From: Chromatiales bacterium | GTDB lineage: Bacteria > Pseudomonadota > Gammaproteobacteria > UBA6429 | NCBI GenBank assembly: GCA_027076405.1 | Contig: JALTJN010000403.1 | Location: forward strand, 1 to 13,533 | Length of the DNA: 13,533 nt | Direction: 5' to 3' | In this document: piece by piece, positions 1 through 6,401 of the stretch | Numbering within the stretch: position 1 is the first letter of the stretch | Layout of the letters: every line of letters starts with the position of its first letter | The notes under the pieces: model-generated | What the model was told of the DNA's origin: nothing | The model's input: only the letters and a program-made list of their open reading frames with translations | Databases searched by the model: none | Program-made: the position numbers and the translations under genes

Positions 1-2
1 TG

Positions 3-539
3 GATATGATGAATCAATGCAAAACAATGATGGATGAAATGGAACCCAAAATGAAAGAGCAATGCCAGTCTATGATGAATCGCTGTAAATCAATGATGGG
101 TGAATCTGGAGACAAAGATTCACAAAACGTTGAAGATGAAAAAGCAGAGCAAAGCCTGATCTTTACTCATAAAGCCACGAGTACATTTGAAGAGATCGAA
201 AAGCGTGTTGAAGATGATGCAAAAGAGATTAGTCTGGGGTTAAAGAAAGTCTATCCTTTCTCTAAAAATTTACCAGAACAACAGGGTTTTGAAATTAATG
301 AAGCAGCCTCAGTATATGAACTTTGTATGCCTTCGTTAGCGGCTGAATTATTGAATACACAGCCCGAATTAAATGTTTTAATGCCATGTCGGATTAGTCT
401 GTATGAAAAAGAAGGTGAAGTTTTTGTTAGCACTCCTAACCTTACTGTTCAATTAGAAGCGCTTGGCTGTAAAGATGAGTTGAAATCAAATATTCTTGAT
501 CTTTATGCAAAAATGGTTGAGATGATTGAACGTTGGTAG
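3..539 (+). CDS. DUF302-family protein with Cys/Met-rich N-terminus (5' end cut by window)
   Basis: The frame is open to the left edge (GAT precedes the first visible ATG at 6), so the true start probably lies outside the window. The last ~110 residues fit the DUF302 fold: a 'YELCMP' segment, then 'LMPCRISLYEKEGEVFVST', the conserved LPCRI-type strand of the family, whose biochemical role is unknown. The first ~35 visible residues are unusual. They carry three C-x-x-M-M units (Cys 5, 20 and 27 of the visible protein) plus extra Met pairs, then an acidic and polar linker. Such thiol/thioether spacing suggests soft-metal binding (Cu, Hg, Ag), but that is inference. The gene lies 29 bp before a TauE/SafE permease on the same strand and is probably co-transcribed with it. 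The family call is fairly secure; function is unknown. Confidence 0.75.
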   Translation, partial: DMMNQCKTMMDEMEPKMKEQCQSMMNRCKSMMGESGDKDSQNVEDEKAEQSLIFTHKATSTFEEIEKRVEDDAKEISLGLKKVYPFSKNLPEQQGFEINEAASVYELCMPSLAAELLNTQPELNVLMPCRISLYEKEGEVFVSTPNLTVQLEALGCKDELKSNILDLYAKMVEMIERW

Positions 540-568
540 CCTGAAGTGTTAGAGAAAATGGGAGTTGG

Positions 569-1312
569 ATGATGGATATACTTCTTTACAGCATTTTAAC
601 GCTTATTTTCTCAGCACTTTTTGCGATGGGGGGTGTAGGCTCGGCCATTGCGTTAGTCCCAATATTTACTCTGCTGGGTTTGCCGTTTAACCTTGCTAAG
701 GCGATCGGTTTATTTATTAATACATCAAGCACTGTCGTAGCCAGTGTTATGAATCTGAAACGTGGTGTGCTGGATGTAAAGAACACCCTTCCGTTAATTG
801 TTGCAGTATTATTTGCTACACCATTAGGCGCATACCTGAGCATTTATATTAATGAGGTATTTGTAAAATGGTTACTTGTTATCTTTTTATTAACGAGTGC
901 AACACTACTTCTTTTTCAAAAACGTGAAGCTTTATTTCATTGTCGTGAAGGTTATTGGCTTTTTATTATTGGTGCTGTAGTTGGTGTGGTGTCAGGTTTG
1001 CTTGGGGTTGGTGGTGGTGCACTTATGATCCCACTATTAATTTTACTAGGTTACAATGCTAAAGAAGCCGCAATCGCAATTAGCTTTGTTATCCCTTTTT
1101 CCTCTTTTGCTGCTTTTTCTACCTATCTTACATTTGTTGAGATTGACTGGCTTCTTCTTGGCGCTGTTACTGTTGCGGCAATCATCGGTGGTTATGTAGG
1201 TAATCATGTAATGCATTTCAAATTGTCAGCCACGCAAATTAAAAAATTAATTGCGATTATTCTTTATATGTTATCTGGCAAGATTATTTACGATCTGCTG
1301 ATGTTTTTATAG
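569..1312 (+). CDS. TauE/SafE-family permease (first copy)
   Basis: A 247-residue, almost wholly hydrophobic protein with the two-fold repeated layout of TauE/SafE (DUF81) transporters. Each half starts with a glycine-rich helix: 'GGVGSAIALVP' near residues 21-31 and 'LLGVGGGALMIP' near 144-155. A charged cytoplasmic-type loop with a single Cys (C125) separates the halves, and about eight membrane helices are apparent. Family members export sulfite, sulfoacetate or other small sulfur anions; the substrate here cannot be read from sequence. GGGAG at 560-564 is the likely ribosome binding site. It sits only 4 nt from the ATG at 569 but 7 nt from the second ATG at 572, so either may be used. It follows the DUF302 gene in what looks like a two-gene or longer unit. 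No hairpin terminator is visible after the stop. Confidence 0.87.
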   Translation: MMDILLYSILTLIFSALFAMGGVGSAIALVPIFTLLGLPFNLAKAIGLFINTSSTVVASVMNLKRGVLDVKNTLPLIVAVLFATPLGAYLSIYINEVFVKWLLVIFLLTSATLLLFQKREALFHCREGYWLFIIGAVVGVVSGLLGVGGGALMIPLLILLGYNAKEAAIAISFVIPFSSFAAFSTYLTFVEIDWLLLGAVTVAAIIGGYVGNHVMHFKLSATQIKKLIAIILYMLSGKIIYDLLMFL

Positions 1313-1630
1313 TCTTTAGTATATAGAACTCTCCTTTTAATATAATTGAATTAATATTTAACAGTATTACTTGTGAATAAAGGAAACGGTTGACAATAAA
1401 TATGGCTGAGTTAATTGAGGGTATGTTTCCGCCGAGACGTGGATGTTGGCTCTAAAAATCTGAATGACTGTTTGTGATTAGTAGTCTGGAGCAGAGCTAA
1501 AAATGCGTTGAGGATATAACGTTTGCTGTCTTTTTTGTGCTATCCGCCACTGTAGTGCTCAAGTTTTTTTGGATACAGTTTTATATTCAATTGGCTTCCG
1601 TATGTATTATGAGTAGTTAATCTCAACGTT
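1313..1630. other. Intergenic gap between convergent genes, no convincing gene
   Basis: About 318 bp separate the stop of the first TauE/SafE gene from the stop of the minus-strand ArsR gene. I see no protein-family signal, tRNA or strong terminator. A TTGACA at 1390-1395 has no good -10 partner at 16-18 bp. A 17-codon reading frame (ATG 1402, ending in -RRGCWL) follows AAAGGA at 1379-1384, but nothing else supports it. A short palindrome CACTGTAGTG lies shortly before a run of seven T (about 1566-1572), but its loop is too small to be a good terminator. Confidence 0.5.
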
Positions 1631-2296
1631 TTAGCTTGAACCTTCAGTTGGCAAGCCAGCTGTTTTCCACTCAGGATAACCATCTTCCAGACGACGTGCT
1701 TTTAAACCTTTTTCTCTTAATTTTGCTACTGCATCAAAGGCCAGTACGCAATGAGGCCCGCGACAGTAAGCAACAATCTCTTGTTTTTCATCAAATTCCT
1801 CTAGCCTTTCTTCAAGTTCATTCAATGAGATATTAATAGCGCCAGGCACATGACCCGCGGCATATTCTTCTGCTGGACGTACATCCAGCACGGTAATTAA
1901 CCCATCTCTTGCCCGTTCTAGCAGCTCTTCGCGTGGTATGGGCTCAAGTGAATCTTTCACTGTTAGGTAGGTATTCACCATTTTCTCGACTTCAGCGATA
2001 TGATTTTCTGCAACAGCCCGTAAAGCATCGAGGAGGGTGATGACATCGTCACCACTTAGACTGTAATAGACTTTTAAGCCTTCTTTACGATAATGAATGA
2101 GCCCAGATTGACGCAATTGCTGCAAATGTTGTGAGGTATTTGCAACAGTGAGGCCGGACACTTTTGATAACTCATCAACACTTCTTTCGCCTTGCGCAAT
2201 AAACTCTAATAATTCTAGTCGGTTAGCATTACTCATTGCTTTGCCTACTCGAGAGAACTGGGTAAAGAGATCATGTTTAAAATTTGTGGTTGACAT
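1631..2296 (-). CDS. ArsR-family transcriptional regulator fused to a rhodanese domain
   Basis: Residues ~5-105 form an ArsR/SmtB winged helix; the recognition helix region reads 'LTVANTSQHLQQLRQSGLI', followed by the wing 'YRKEGLKVYYSL'. Residues ~120-215 form a rhodanese domain with 'LDVRPAEEYAAGHVPGAINI' and the active-site loop 'YCRGPHC' (Cys178 and Cys183, numbered from the chosen start). These are the only cysteines: the winged-helix half has none, so neither the CxC metal site nor the two-cysteine switch of SqrR/BigR-type sulfide sensors is present. The likely inference is sensing through persulfidation of the rhodanese domain. The frame extends to a TTG at 2326, but the ATG at 2296 is chosen because a TATAAT (2313-2318, minus strand) lies between the two, so the longer form would start upstream of the transcript. 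It is divergent from the sterol desaturase-type gene and probably controls it and itself. Confidence 0.88.
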   Translation of the reverse strand: MSTTNFKHDLFTQFSRVGKAMSNANRLELLEFIAQGERSVDELSKVSGLTVANTSQHLQQLRQSGLIHYRKEGLKVYYSLSGDDVITLLDALRAVAENHIAEVEKMVNTYLTVKDSLEPIPREELLERARDGLITVLDVRPAEEYAAGHVPGAINISLNELEERLEEFDEKQEIVAYCRGPHCVLAFDAVAKLREKGLKARRLEDGYPEWKTAGLPTEGSS

Positions 2297-2312
2297 GTTT
2301 TGTATCCGCGCT

Positions 2313-2318
2313 ATTATA
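2313..2318 (-). promoter_or_regulatory. -10 box of the ArsR-rhodanese gene
   Basis: A perfect TATAAT on the minus strand, 17 nt upstream of the ATG at 2296. The region 16-18 bp further upstream (TATTCA/TTATTC) is a poor -35, so the promoter may be weak or need help. Transcription would begin near 2306, giving a leader of only about ten bases with a weak GGAT as ribosome binding sequence. Confidence 0.5.
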
Positions 2319-2319
2319 G

Positions 2320-2341
2320 TATTCAACTAATCACTTGAATA
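2320..2341. promoter_or_regulatory. Palindromic operator candidate in the divergent spacer
   Basis: TATTCAA-N8-TTGAATA, a perfect inverted repeat with 7-bp arms. It lies immediately upstream of the TATAAT of the ArsR gene, covering the spacer and -35 region, and close to possible -10 elements (TATGAT at 2349-2354, TATAGC at 2363-2368) of the divergent hydroxylase gene. ArsR-family repressors bind AT-rich palindromes containing TGAA/TTCA elements, so autoregulation and control of the neighbour is the natural reading. Two further TGAACA half-site-like copies at 2398-2403 and 2409-2414 are 11 bp apart, just before the hydroxylase start. Binding itself is inferred. Confidence 0.55.
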
Positions 2342-2424
2342 ATTGCATTATGATTATTTCAGTATAGCACGGGCAAAGTAACCAGCAATGCTTAGAGTGA
2401 ACAATATTTGAACAGGAGCGAACC

Positions 2425-3288
2425 ATGGATATGAACCAATTTATAATGGAAAACGAGAAAGTAATTAGGCTTGGCTTTTTTGTCGGTACCCTGGCCATTA
2501 TGGCATTATGGGAGGTCGTTGCACCAAAACGTGCCTTAACGGCATCAAAAGCGGTTCGCTGGTTAAATAATCTAGGGCTGGTCTTTTTTAACAGCTTCAT
2601 CGCGCGCTTATTGTTTCCAGCCGCCGCTATTGGTGTAGCCAGCTTTGCTGCCAGCAACGGTTGGGGGCTACTCAATTTCTATGATGTTCCATTTATAGTG
2701 GCTGTCGTCGTGTCAGTGATTGCGATGGATTTTATTATCTATCTACAGCATGTCATGGTTCATGCCGTACCCATATTGTGGCGTTTACATCGCGTTCATC
2801 ATGCTGATCCGGATATTGACGTTACTACCGGTGCGCGTTTTCATACCATTGAAATCATTCTTTCCATGTTGATTAAATTCGCCACCATTGTCGTGCTTGG
2901 TCCGCCAGTAGTCGCGGTAGTGATATTTGAAGTTTTGCTCAATGCACTAGCGATGTTTAACCACAGTAATGTTCGTTTCACTAAAACATTGGATACGGTA
3001 TTGCGGTTCTTTGTTGTTACACCCGATATGCACCGTATTCATCATTCGGTAGAAGATGATGAGGCCAATAGTAATTTTGGTTTCAATTTATCGTGGTGGG
3101 ATCGCTTATTTGGAACCTATCGTGATGAACCACGTGGTGGACATGAAGGTATGACAATCGGCATTCATAAGTTCAATAAGCCAATGGATGTTTCGTGGAT
3201 ACATGGCATGTTGTTGTTACCCTTTAAAGGAAAAATATCCAGTTATGCTATCAATCGTCGTCAATGGGGCGATGATGATAACAAATAG
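2425..3288 (+). CDS. Sterol desaturase / fatty-acid hydroxylase superfamily membrane protein
   Basis: A 287-residue membrane-bound di-iron oxygenase type. Hydrophobic helices lie near residues 14-32, 47-75 and 88-106, with another pair around 145-178. The histidine clusters of the superfamily are present: H109-x3-H113, 'HRVHH' (H122, H125, H126), H140, H180 and 'HRIHH' (H203, H206, H207), followed by the typical 'FGFNLSWWDRLFGTYRDEP'. These enzymes use a di-iron centre and O2 to hydroxylate or desaturate lipids; the substrate here is unknown. AGGAG (2414-2418) lies 6 nt before the ATG. The gene is divergent from the ArsR-rhodanese regulator and ends just before a strong terminator, so it is probably a single-gene unit. 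Homologues of this short type are often of unknown function, and the regulatory link to sulfur sensing suggests a role other than sterol synthesis. Confidence 0.88.
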   Translation: MDMNQFIMENEKVIRLGFFVGTLAIMALWEVVAPKRALTASKAVRWLNNLGLVFFNSFIARLLFPAAAIGVASFAASNGWGLLNFYDVPFIVAVVVSVIAMDFIIYLQHVMVHAVPILWRLHRVHHADPDIDVTTGARFHTIEIILSMLIKFATIVVLGPPVVAVVIFEVLLNALAMFNHSNVRFTKTLDTVLRFFVVTPDMHRIHHSVEDDEANSNFGFNLSWWDRLFGTYRDEPRGGHEGMTIGIHKFNKPMDVSWIHGMLLLPFKGKISSYAINRRQWGDDDNK

Positions 3289-3313
3289 TCACCCCTCCCC
3301 TTAGACAGGGTTT

Positions 3314-3342
3314 CTCCCTCCATTATGCGGAGGGAGCTTTTT
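3314..3342 (+). terminator. Intrinsic terminator after the hydroxylase gene
   Basis: CTCCCTCC (3314-3321) pairs perfectly with GGAGGGAG (3329-3336) across a 7-nt loop, followed by C and five T. The GC-rich 8-bp stem plus U-run is a textbook rho-independent terminator. It separates the hydroxylase unit from the nine-gene operon that starts 42 bp downstream, which implies that operon has its own promoter. Confidence 0.92.
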
Positions 3343-3372
3343 ATAAATGTTGACTTTACAGGATTAAAAGTC
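3342..3372 (+). promoter_or_regulatory. Possible promoter and inverted repeat ahead of the long operon
   Basis: TATAAA at 3342-3347, starting in the terminator T-run, is the best -10-like hexamer before the operon, but no good -35 is visible at 16-18 bp. Just downstream, GACTTT (3352-3357) and AAAGTC (3367-3372) form an inverted repeat with a 9-nt spacer that abuts the ribosome binding site GGAGAG at 3373-3378. It could be an operator or a small leader hairpin. A TTGACT at 3350-3355 has no -10 partner before the start codon. The evidence is weak; only the inverted repeat is certain. Confidence 0.3.
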
Positions 3373-3383
3373 GGAGAGTTAAA

Positions 3384-4361
3384 ATGAAAAACATATTACG
3401 CATTGGGATAATGTTGTTGTTAGTTGCCGGTATTGCAGCTGCCATTATTTATCGAGATCAATTTGATGCGACTGCATTAGAAGCATGGGTTAATGATGCA
3501 GGTAGCGCTGGCCCGATTGTGTTTATGTTGATTTACATTATCGGAACTATTGTATTCTTACCCGGTTCAGTGCTTACGTTGGCAGGTGGTGCTTTGTTTG
3601 GTCCTGTTATGGGGACTTTTTACAATCTTACTGCCGCAACGATCGGTGCAATGATTTCATTTCTTGCTTCACGATACCTTGCGCATGATTGGGTTGAAAA
3701 GAAAACCGGTGGTCGCATGAAGCAATTAAAACAAGGCGTTGAAGGGGAAGGTTGGAAGTTTGTTGCCTTTGTACGTTTAGTGCCTTTATTCCCGTTTAAT
3801 ATTTTAAATTATGCCTTGGGCTTAACCAAAATTAAATTTAGTCATTACTCTATTGCTACTTATATATGCATGTTTCCTGGCGCAGTGGCTTATACCTATT
3901 TAGGTTATGCGGCACGTGAAGCGATCGCTGGTGAAGGGGATATTCAAAAGTATATTCAAATGGGTATCTTGGCAACGGCCTTGCTTGCGGTAGTTGCTTA
4001 CTTGCCACGTATTATCACCCGTTTTCGCCGTGGTCCTATGGTCGATGTTGAAACATTAAAGAAAAAAATGAATGCAGGTGACGATTTATTATTATTGGAT
4101 GTTCGTACGGCTGAAGATTATGTCGGCGAACAAGGTCATGTGAATAGCTCGGTATTAATTCCAGTTGAAGAGTTAGAAGAAAGAATTTCTGAAATAGAAA
4201 ATTTTCAGGAGAAAACGGTGATGACAATTTGCCGCACTGATCGTCGTTCTGCACAGGCTGCGCAGATACTCGCAAAACATGGTTTCTCTGATGTACATGT
4301 CATCAAAAAAGGCATGACTGCCTGGCATGCAGCAGGCTATTCCATCGAGTCAGGAACGTAG
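3384..4361 (+). CDS. TVP38/TMEM64 (DedA-like) membrane protein fused to a C-terminal rhodanese domain
   Basis: Residues 5-22 form an N-terminal membrane helix. Residues ~45-210 are a TVP38/SNARE-associated domain, recognised by 'PGSVLTLAGGALFGP' (60-74) and the hallmark 'FVRLVPLFPFNILNYALG' (129-146) followed by 'FPGAVAYTYLGYA'. A basic stretch (~209-216) marks the membrane boundary, after which residues ~218-320 are a rhodanese domain with 'LLLDVRTAEDY' and the active-site loop 'CRTDRRSA' (Cys283). TVP38-type proteins are re-entrant-loop membrane proteins linked to lipid or small-solute transport. The fused rhodanese would sit on the cytoplasmic side and could carry a persulfide, which is inference. 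First gene of the nine-gene run, with GGAGAG as ribosome binding site and 12 bp from the next gene. It keeps its catalytic Cys and shows no sign of decay. Confidence 0.9.
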   Translation: MKNILRIGIMLLLVAGIAAAIIYRDQFDATALEAWVNDAGSAGPIVFMLIYIIGTIVFLPGSVLTLAGGALFGPVMGTFYNLTAATIGAMISFLASRYLAHDWVEKKTGGRMKQLKQGVEGEGWKFVAFVRLVPLFPFNILNYALGLTKIKFSHYSIATYICMFPGAVAYTYLGYAAREAIAGEGDIQKYIQMGILATALLAVVAYLPRIITRFRRGPMVDVETLKKKMNAGDDLLLLDVRTAEDYVGEQGHVNSSVLIPVEELEERISEIENFQEKTVMTICRTDRRSAQAAQILAKHGFSDVHVIKKGMTAWHAAGYSIESGT

Positions 4362-4373
4362 TAAGAGGTTATT

Positions 4374-5150
4374 ATGTCTATTTCGTTATTAATTGCAGGT
4401 TTGTTAACGGGTCTAGTGCTAGGCATTTTTGGCAGTGGCGGATCGATTGCTACAACACCTGCTCTACTTTACCTTTTAAATGTAGAACCAAAATCTGCCA
4501 TCGCTATGAGCCTAGGTATTGTTGCAATCACCGCAACCATTACATCACTTCAGCACTGGAGAAAGGGTAATGTAAACCTAAAAGTCACCGTAGTATTTGG
4601 TGCGTTTGGTGTCATCGGTACTTATGCTGGTGCGTTATTAGGTGTTATTACACCCGTCACTATTCAGTTAAGTGTTTTTGCACTGGTCATGTACGCCGCT
4701 GCCTGGAAAATGTTGACAACAAAACCACAGCATAAGTCTGTTGGTGCAGCAGCAGTGGCAGATTGTCCTGATGGAAATTGCGATGAATTCCAATACAAAC
4801 ATATCGCTATTCATGGTATTGCCGTGGGCATTCTTACAGGTGTCGTAGGCGTAGGTGGTGGTTTTTTAATTGTGCCCGCCTTAGTGTTGTTATCTGGTTT
4901 ACCGATGAGGCAAGCGGTGGGAACGTCACTAAGTATTGTAGCGATTAAATCATTTGCCGGTTTTGCGGGTTATGCGGGTGCTGTCGCTATCGACTATAGC
5001 TTGATGGTCAACTTTACTGCTATAGCCATTATAGGAAGTGTGGCCGGTACTATGATTAGTCATCGTTTGCCTGCCGATTTGCTTAAGCGTGGTTTTGGCA
5101 TTTTTCTAGTGTTGGTTGCCAGCTATATTATGATAAAGAGCGTAATCTAA
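4374..5150 (+). CDS. TauE/SafE-family permease (second copy)
   Basis: A 258-residue permease with both glycine-rich repeat helices: 'GIFGSGGSIATTPALL' (17-32) and 'GVVGVGGGFLIVPALVLL' (156-173). The central loop between the halves carries a Cys pair in 'DCPDGNCDEF' (C131, C136), absent from the first copy at 569. It may be a redox or metal-responsive loop. The family moves sulfite, thiosulfate-like or organosulfonate anions, and its position between a rhodanese fusion and a cysteine desulfurase favours a sulfur substrate. AAGAGG precedes the ATG at a suitable distance. The stop is followed after a single base by the start of the desulfurase, which indicates translational coupling. The two TauE/SafE proteins in this window differ clearly in sequence and are not a recent duplication. 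Confidence 0.88.
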   Translation: MSISLLIAGLLTGLVLGIFGSGGSIATTPALLYLLNVEPKSAIAMSLGIVAITATITSLQHWRKGNVNLKVTVVFGAFGVIGTYAGALLGVITPVTIQLSVFALVMYAAAWKMLTTKPQHKSVGAAAVADCPDGNCDEFQYKHIAIHGIAVGILTGVVGVGGGFLIVPALVLLSGLPMRQAVGTSLSIVAIKSFAGFAGYAGAVAIDYSLMVNFTAIAIIGSVAGTMISHRLPADLLKRGFGIFLVLVASYIMIKSVI

Positions 5151-5151
5151 A

Positions 5152-6342
5152 ATGAAGCAACCGATCTATCTTGATTACAATGCCACAACGCCCGTAGAGT
5201 CTGAAGTGATCAAGACTATTGAAATATTTCTACACGAATACTTTGGTAATCCTTCATCAACACATATTTATGGTCATCATGCAGCCGATGGCATAACGTG
5301 GGCGCGGCAACAAATAGCAACGTTGATTGATGCCTGTGCAGAAGAAATCATTTTTACCGGCAGTGCTTCTGAGGCCAACAACATGGCTATCTTGGGAATG
5401 GCCAAAGCATTACACCACAAAGGCAAACACTTGATAACGAGTGCAGTGGAGCATCCTTCAGTCTTGCAGCCTTTCTATCATCTGCAAGAAGAAGGTTGGG
5501 CAATTAGTATTGTTCCCGTAGACCAATACGGTCGTGTTGATCCCAAAGATGTAAAGAAGGCCATCCGATCTGACACTACACTTGTATCCATCATGCATTC
5601 CAACAATGAAGTAGGAACGATCCAACCTATTAAAGAGATTGCCGCAATTACCCGGGAGCGGGACATAGCACTACATGTCGATGCTGCGCAGTCAGTGGGT
5701 AAAATCCCGATCTCTGTTGAAACTCTGGACGTGGACTTATTAACCATGGCTGGACATAAGTTTTATGCACCGAAAGGTGTAGGCGCTCTCTATATAAGGA
5801 ATGGCATACAATTGAGCCCAATCATGTTTGGCGCTGACCAAGAACAAGGAAAACGGACTAGTACAGAAAATGTAGCTTACATCGCGGGAATGGGTACAGC
5901 AGCTCAACTAGCTAGAGAACGTGAAACTATTGAAGAAGCACGATTGCGATACAAACGTGATTTGCTGCATTACCTGCTCAAGCAGGCGATCCCAGATCTT
6001 GAATTAAATGGTCATCCTCAATTGCGACTACCCAATACCCTTAACGTTAGTTTCCCTTGCACAAATGGCAAAGCTTTACTCGCAAAAGCGGCAGATGTAG
6101 TTGTTGCGTCAGTGGGATCAGCATGCCACGCAGAAAGTGAACACATCAGTGGTGTACTGGGTGCGATGGGACTTTCAGCTGAACGCATAAAAGGAGCCGT
6201 GCGTTTGTCGATAGGTGTCCCAACAACTGAAGAAGAAATAGAACGTGCCGCATCAGCTCTGATTGCCGCTTGGAAGGAATGTCGACAAATAAAAGTACCA
6301 CCATTTGTATTAGCTGGGTGGGAGAAACAAATAGTTAACTAA
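5152..6342 (+). CDS. Cysteine desulfurase (NifS/IscS-like, class V aminotransferase)
   Basis: A PLP enzyme that takes sulfur from cysteine to form an enzyme-bound persulfide and alanine. Key positions are visible: N-terminal 'YLDYNATTP' (6-14), 'GNPSSTH' (32-38), the 'HP' pair (His101) that stacks on PLP, 'HVDAAQ' (D177, Q180), the PLP lysine in 'AGHKFYAPKG' (Lys203), 'RTSTEN' (235-240) and the catalytic cysteine in 'GSACHA' (Cys325). Length (396) is normal for the family. No IscU, IscA or IscR gene accompanies it, so it is unlikely to be the housekeeping Fe-S cluster enzyme. It more likely feeds, or is fed by, the rhodanese domains nearby, or works on selenocysteine. It begins one base after the permease stop. 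The C-terminal ~20 residues past the usual end lack recognisable motifs. Confidence 0.93.
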   Translation: MKQPIYLDYNATTPVESEVIKTIEIFLHEYFGNPSSTHIYGHHAADGITWARQQIATLIDACAEEIIFTGSASEANNMAILGMAKALHHKGKHLITSAVEHPSVLQPFYHLQEEGWAISIVPVDQYGRVDPKDVKKAIRSDTTLVSIMHSNNEVGTIQPIKEIAAITRERDIALHVDAAQSVGKIPISVETLDVDLLTMAGHKFYAPKGVGALYIRNGIQLSPIMFGADQEQGKRTSTENVAYIAGMGTAAQLARERETIEEARLRYKRDLLHYLLKQAIPDLELNGHPQLRLPNTLNVSFPCTNGKALLAKAADVVVASVGSACHAESEHISGVLGAMGLSAERIKGAVRLSIGVPTTEEEIERAASALIAAWKECRQIKVPPFVLAGWEKQIVN

Positions 6343-6366
6343 AATTATTTTATTACGTGTGATTCC

Positions 6367-6380
6367 TACCTTTCGAGGTA
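6367..6380 (+). other. Small UUCG-loop hairpin between operon genes
   Basis: TACCT-TTCG-AGGTA makes a perfect 5-bp stem with a UUCG loop in the 59-bp space before the DUF1499 gene. The closing pair is U-A rather than the extra-stable C-G, and there is no T-run, so it is not a terminator. It may protect mRNA ends or adjust relative expression within the operon, or be chance. Confidence 0.3.
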
Positions 6381-6401
6381 CGACTAAAAGAGAGAGAACC
6401 T

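Noticed and set aside
1390..1417. TTGACA as a promoter in the 1313-1630 gap
   Set aside because: The best -10 at suitable spacing is TAATTG, a poor match, and no gene follows.
1402..1455. Seventeen-codon reading frame with a basic, Cys/Trp-containing end in the 1313-1630 gap
   Set aside because: It has a possible AAAGGA upstream at long spacing, but no promoter pair, no known family and a length easily met by chance.
2296..2326. Longer ArsR protein starting at TTG 2326
   Set aside because: The extension codes through a perfect TATAAT and part of the palindrome, and the ArsR domain is complete from the ATG at 2296.
4036..4275. Minus-strand reading frames inside the rhodanese part of the TVP38 fusion and inside other plus-strand genes
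   Set aside because: They are antisense to well-supported genes, match no recognisable family and lack ribosome binding sites.
6367..6380. UUCG hairpin as an intrinsic terminator splitting the long operon
   Set aside because: The stem is only 5 bp with a U-A closing pair and no T-run follows.
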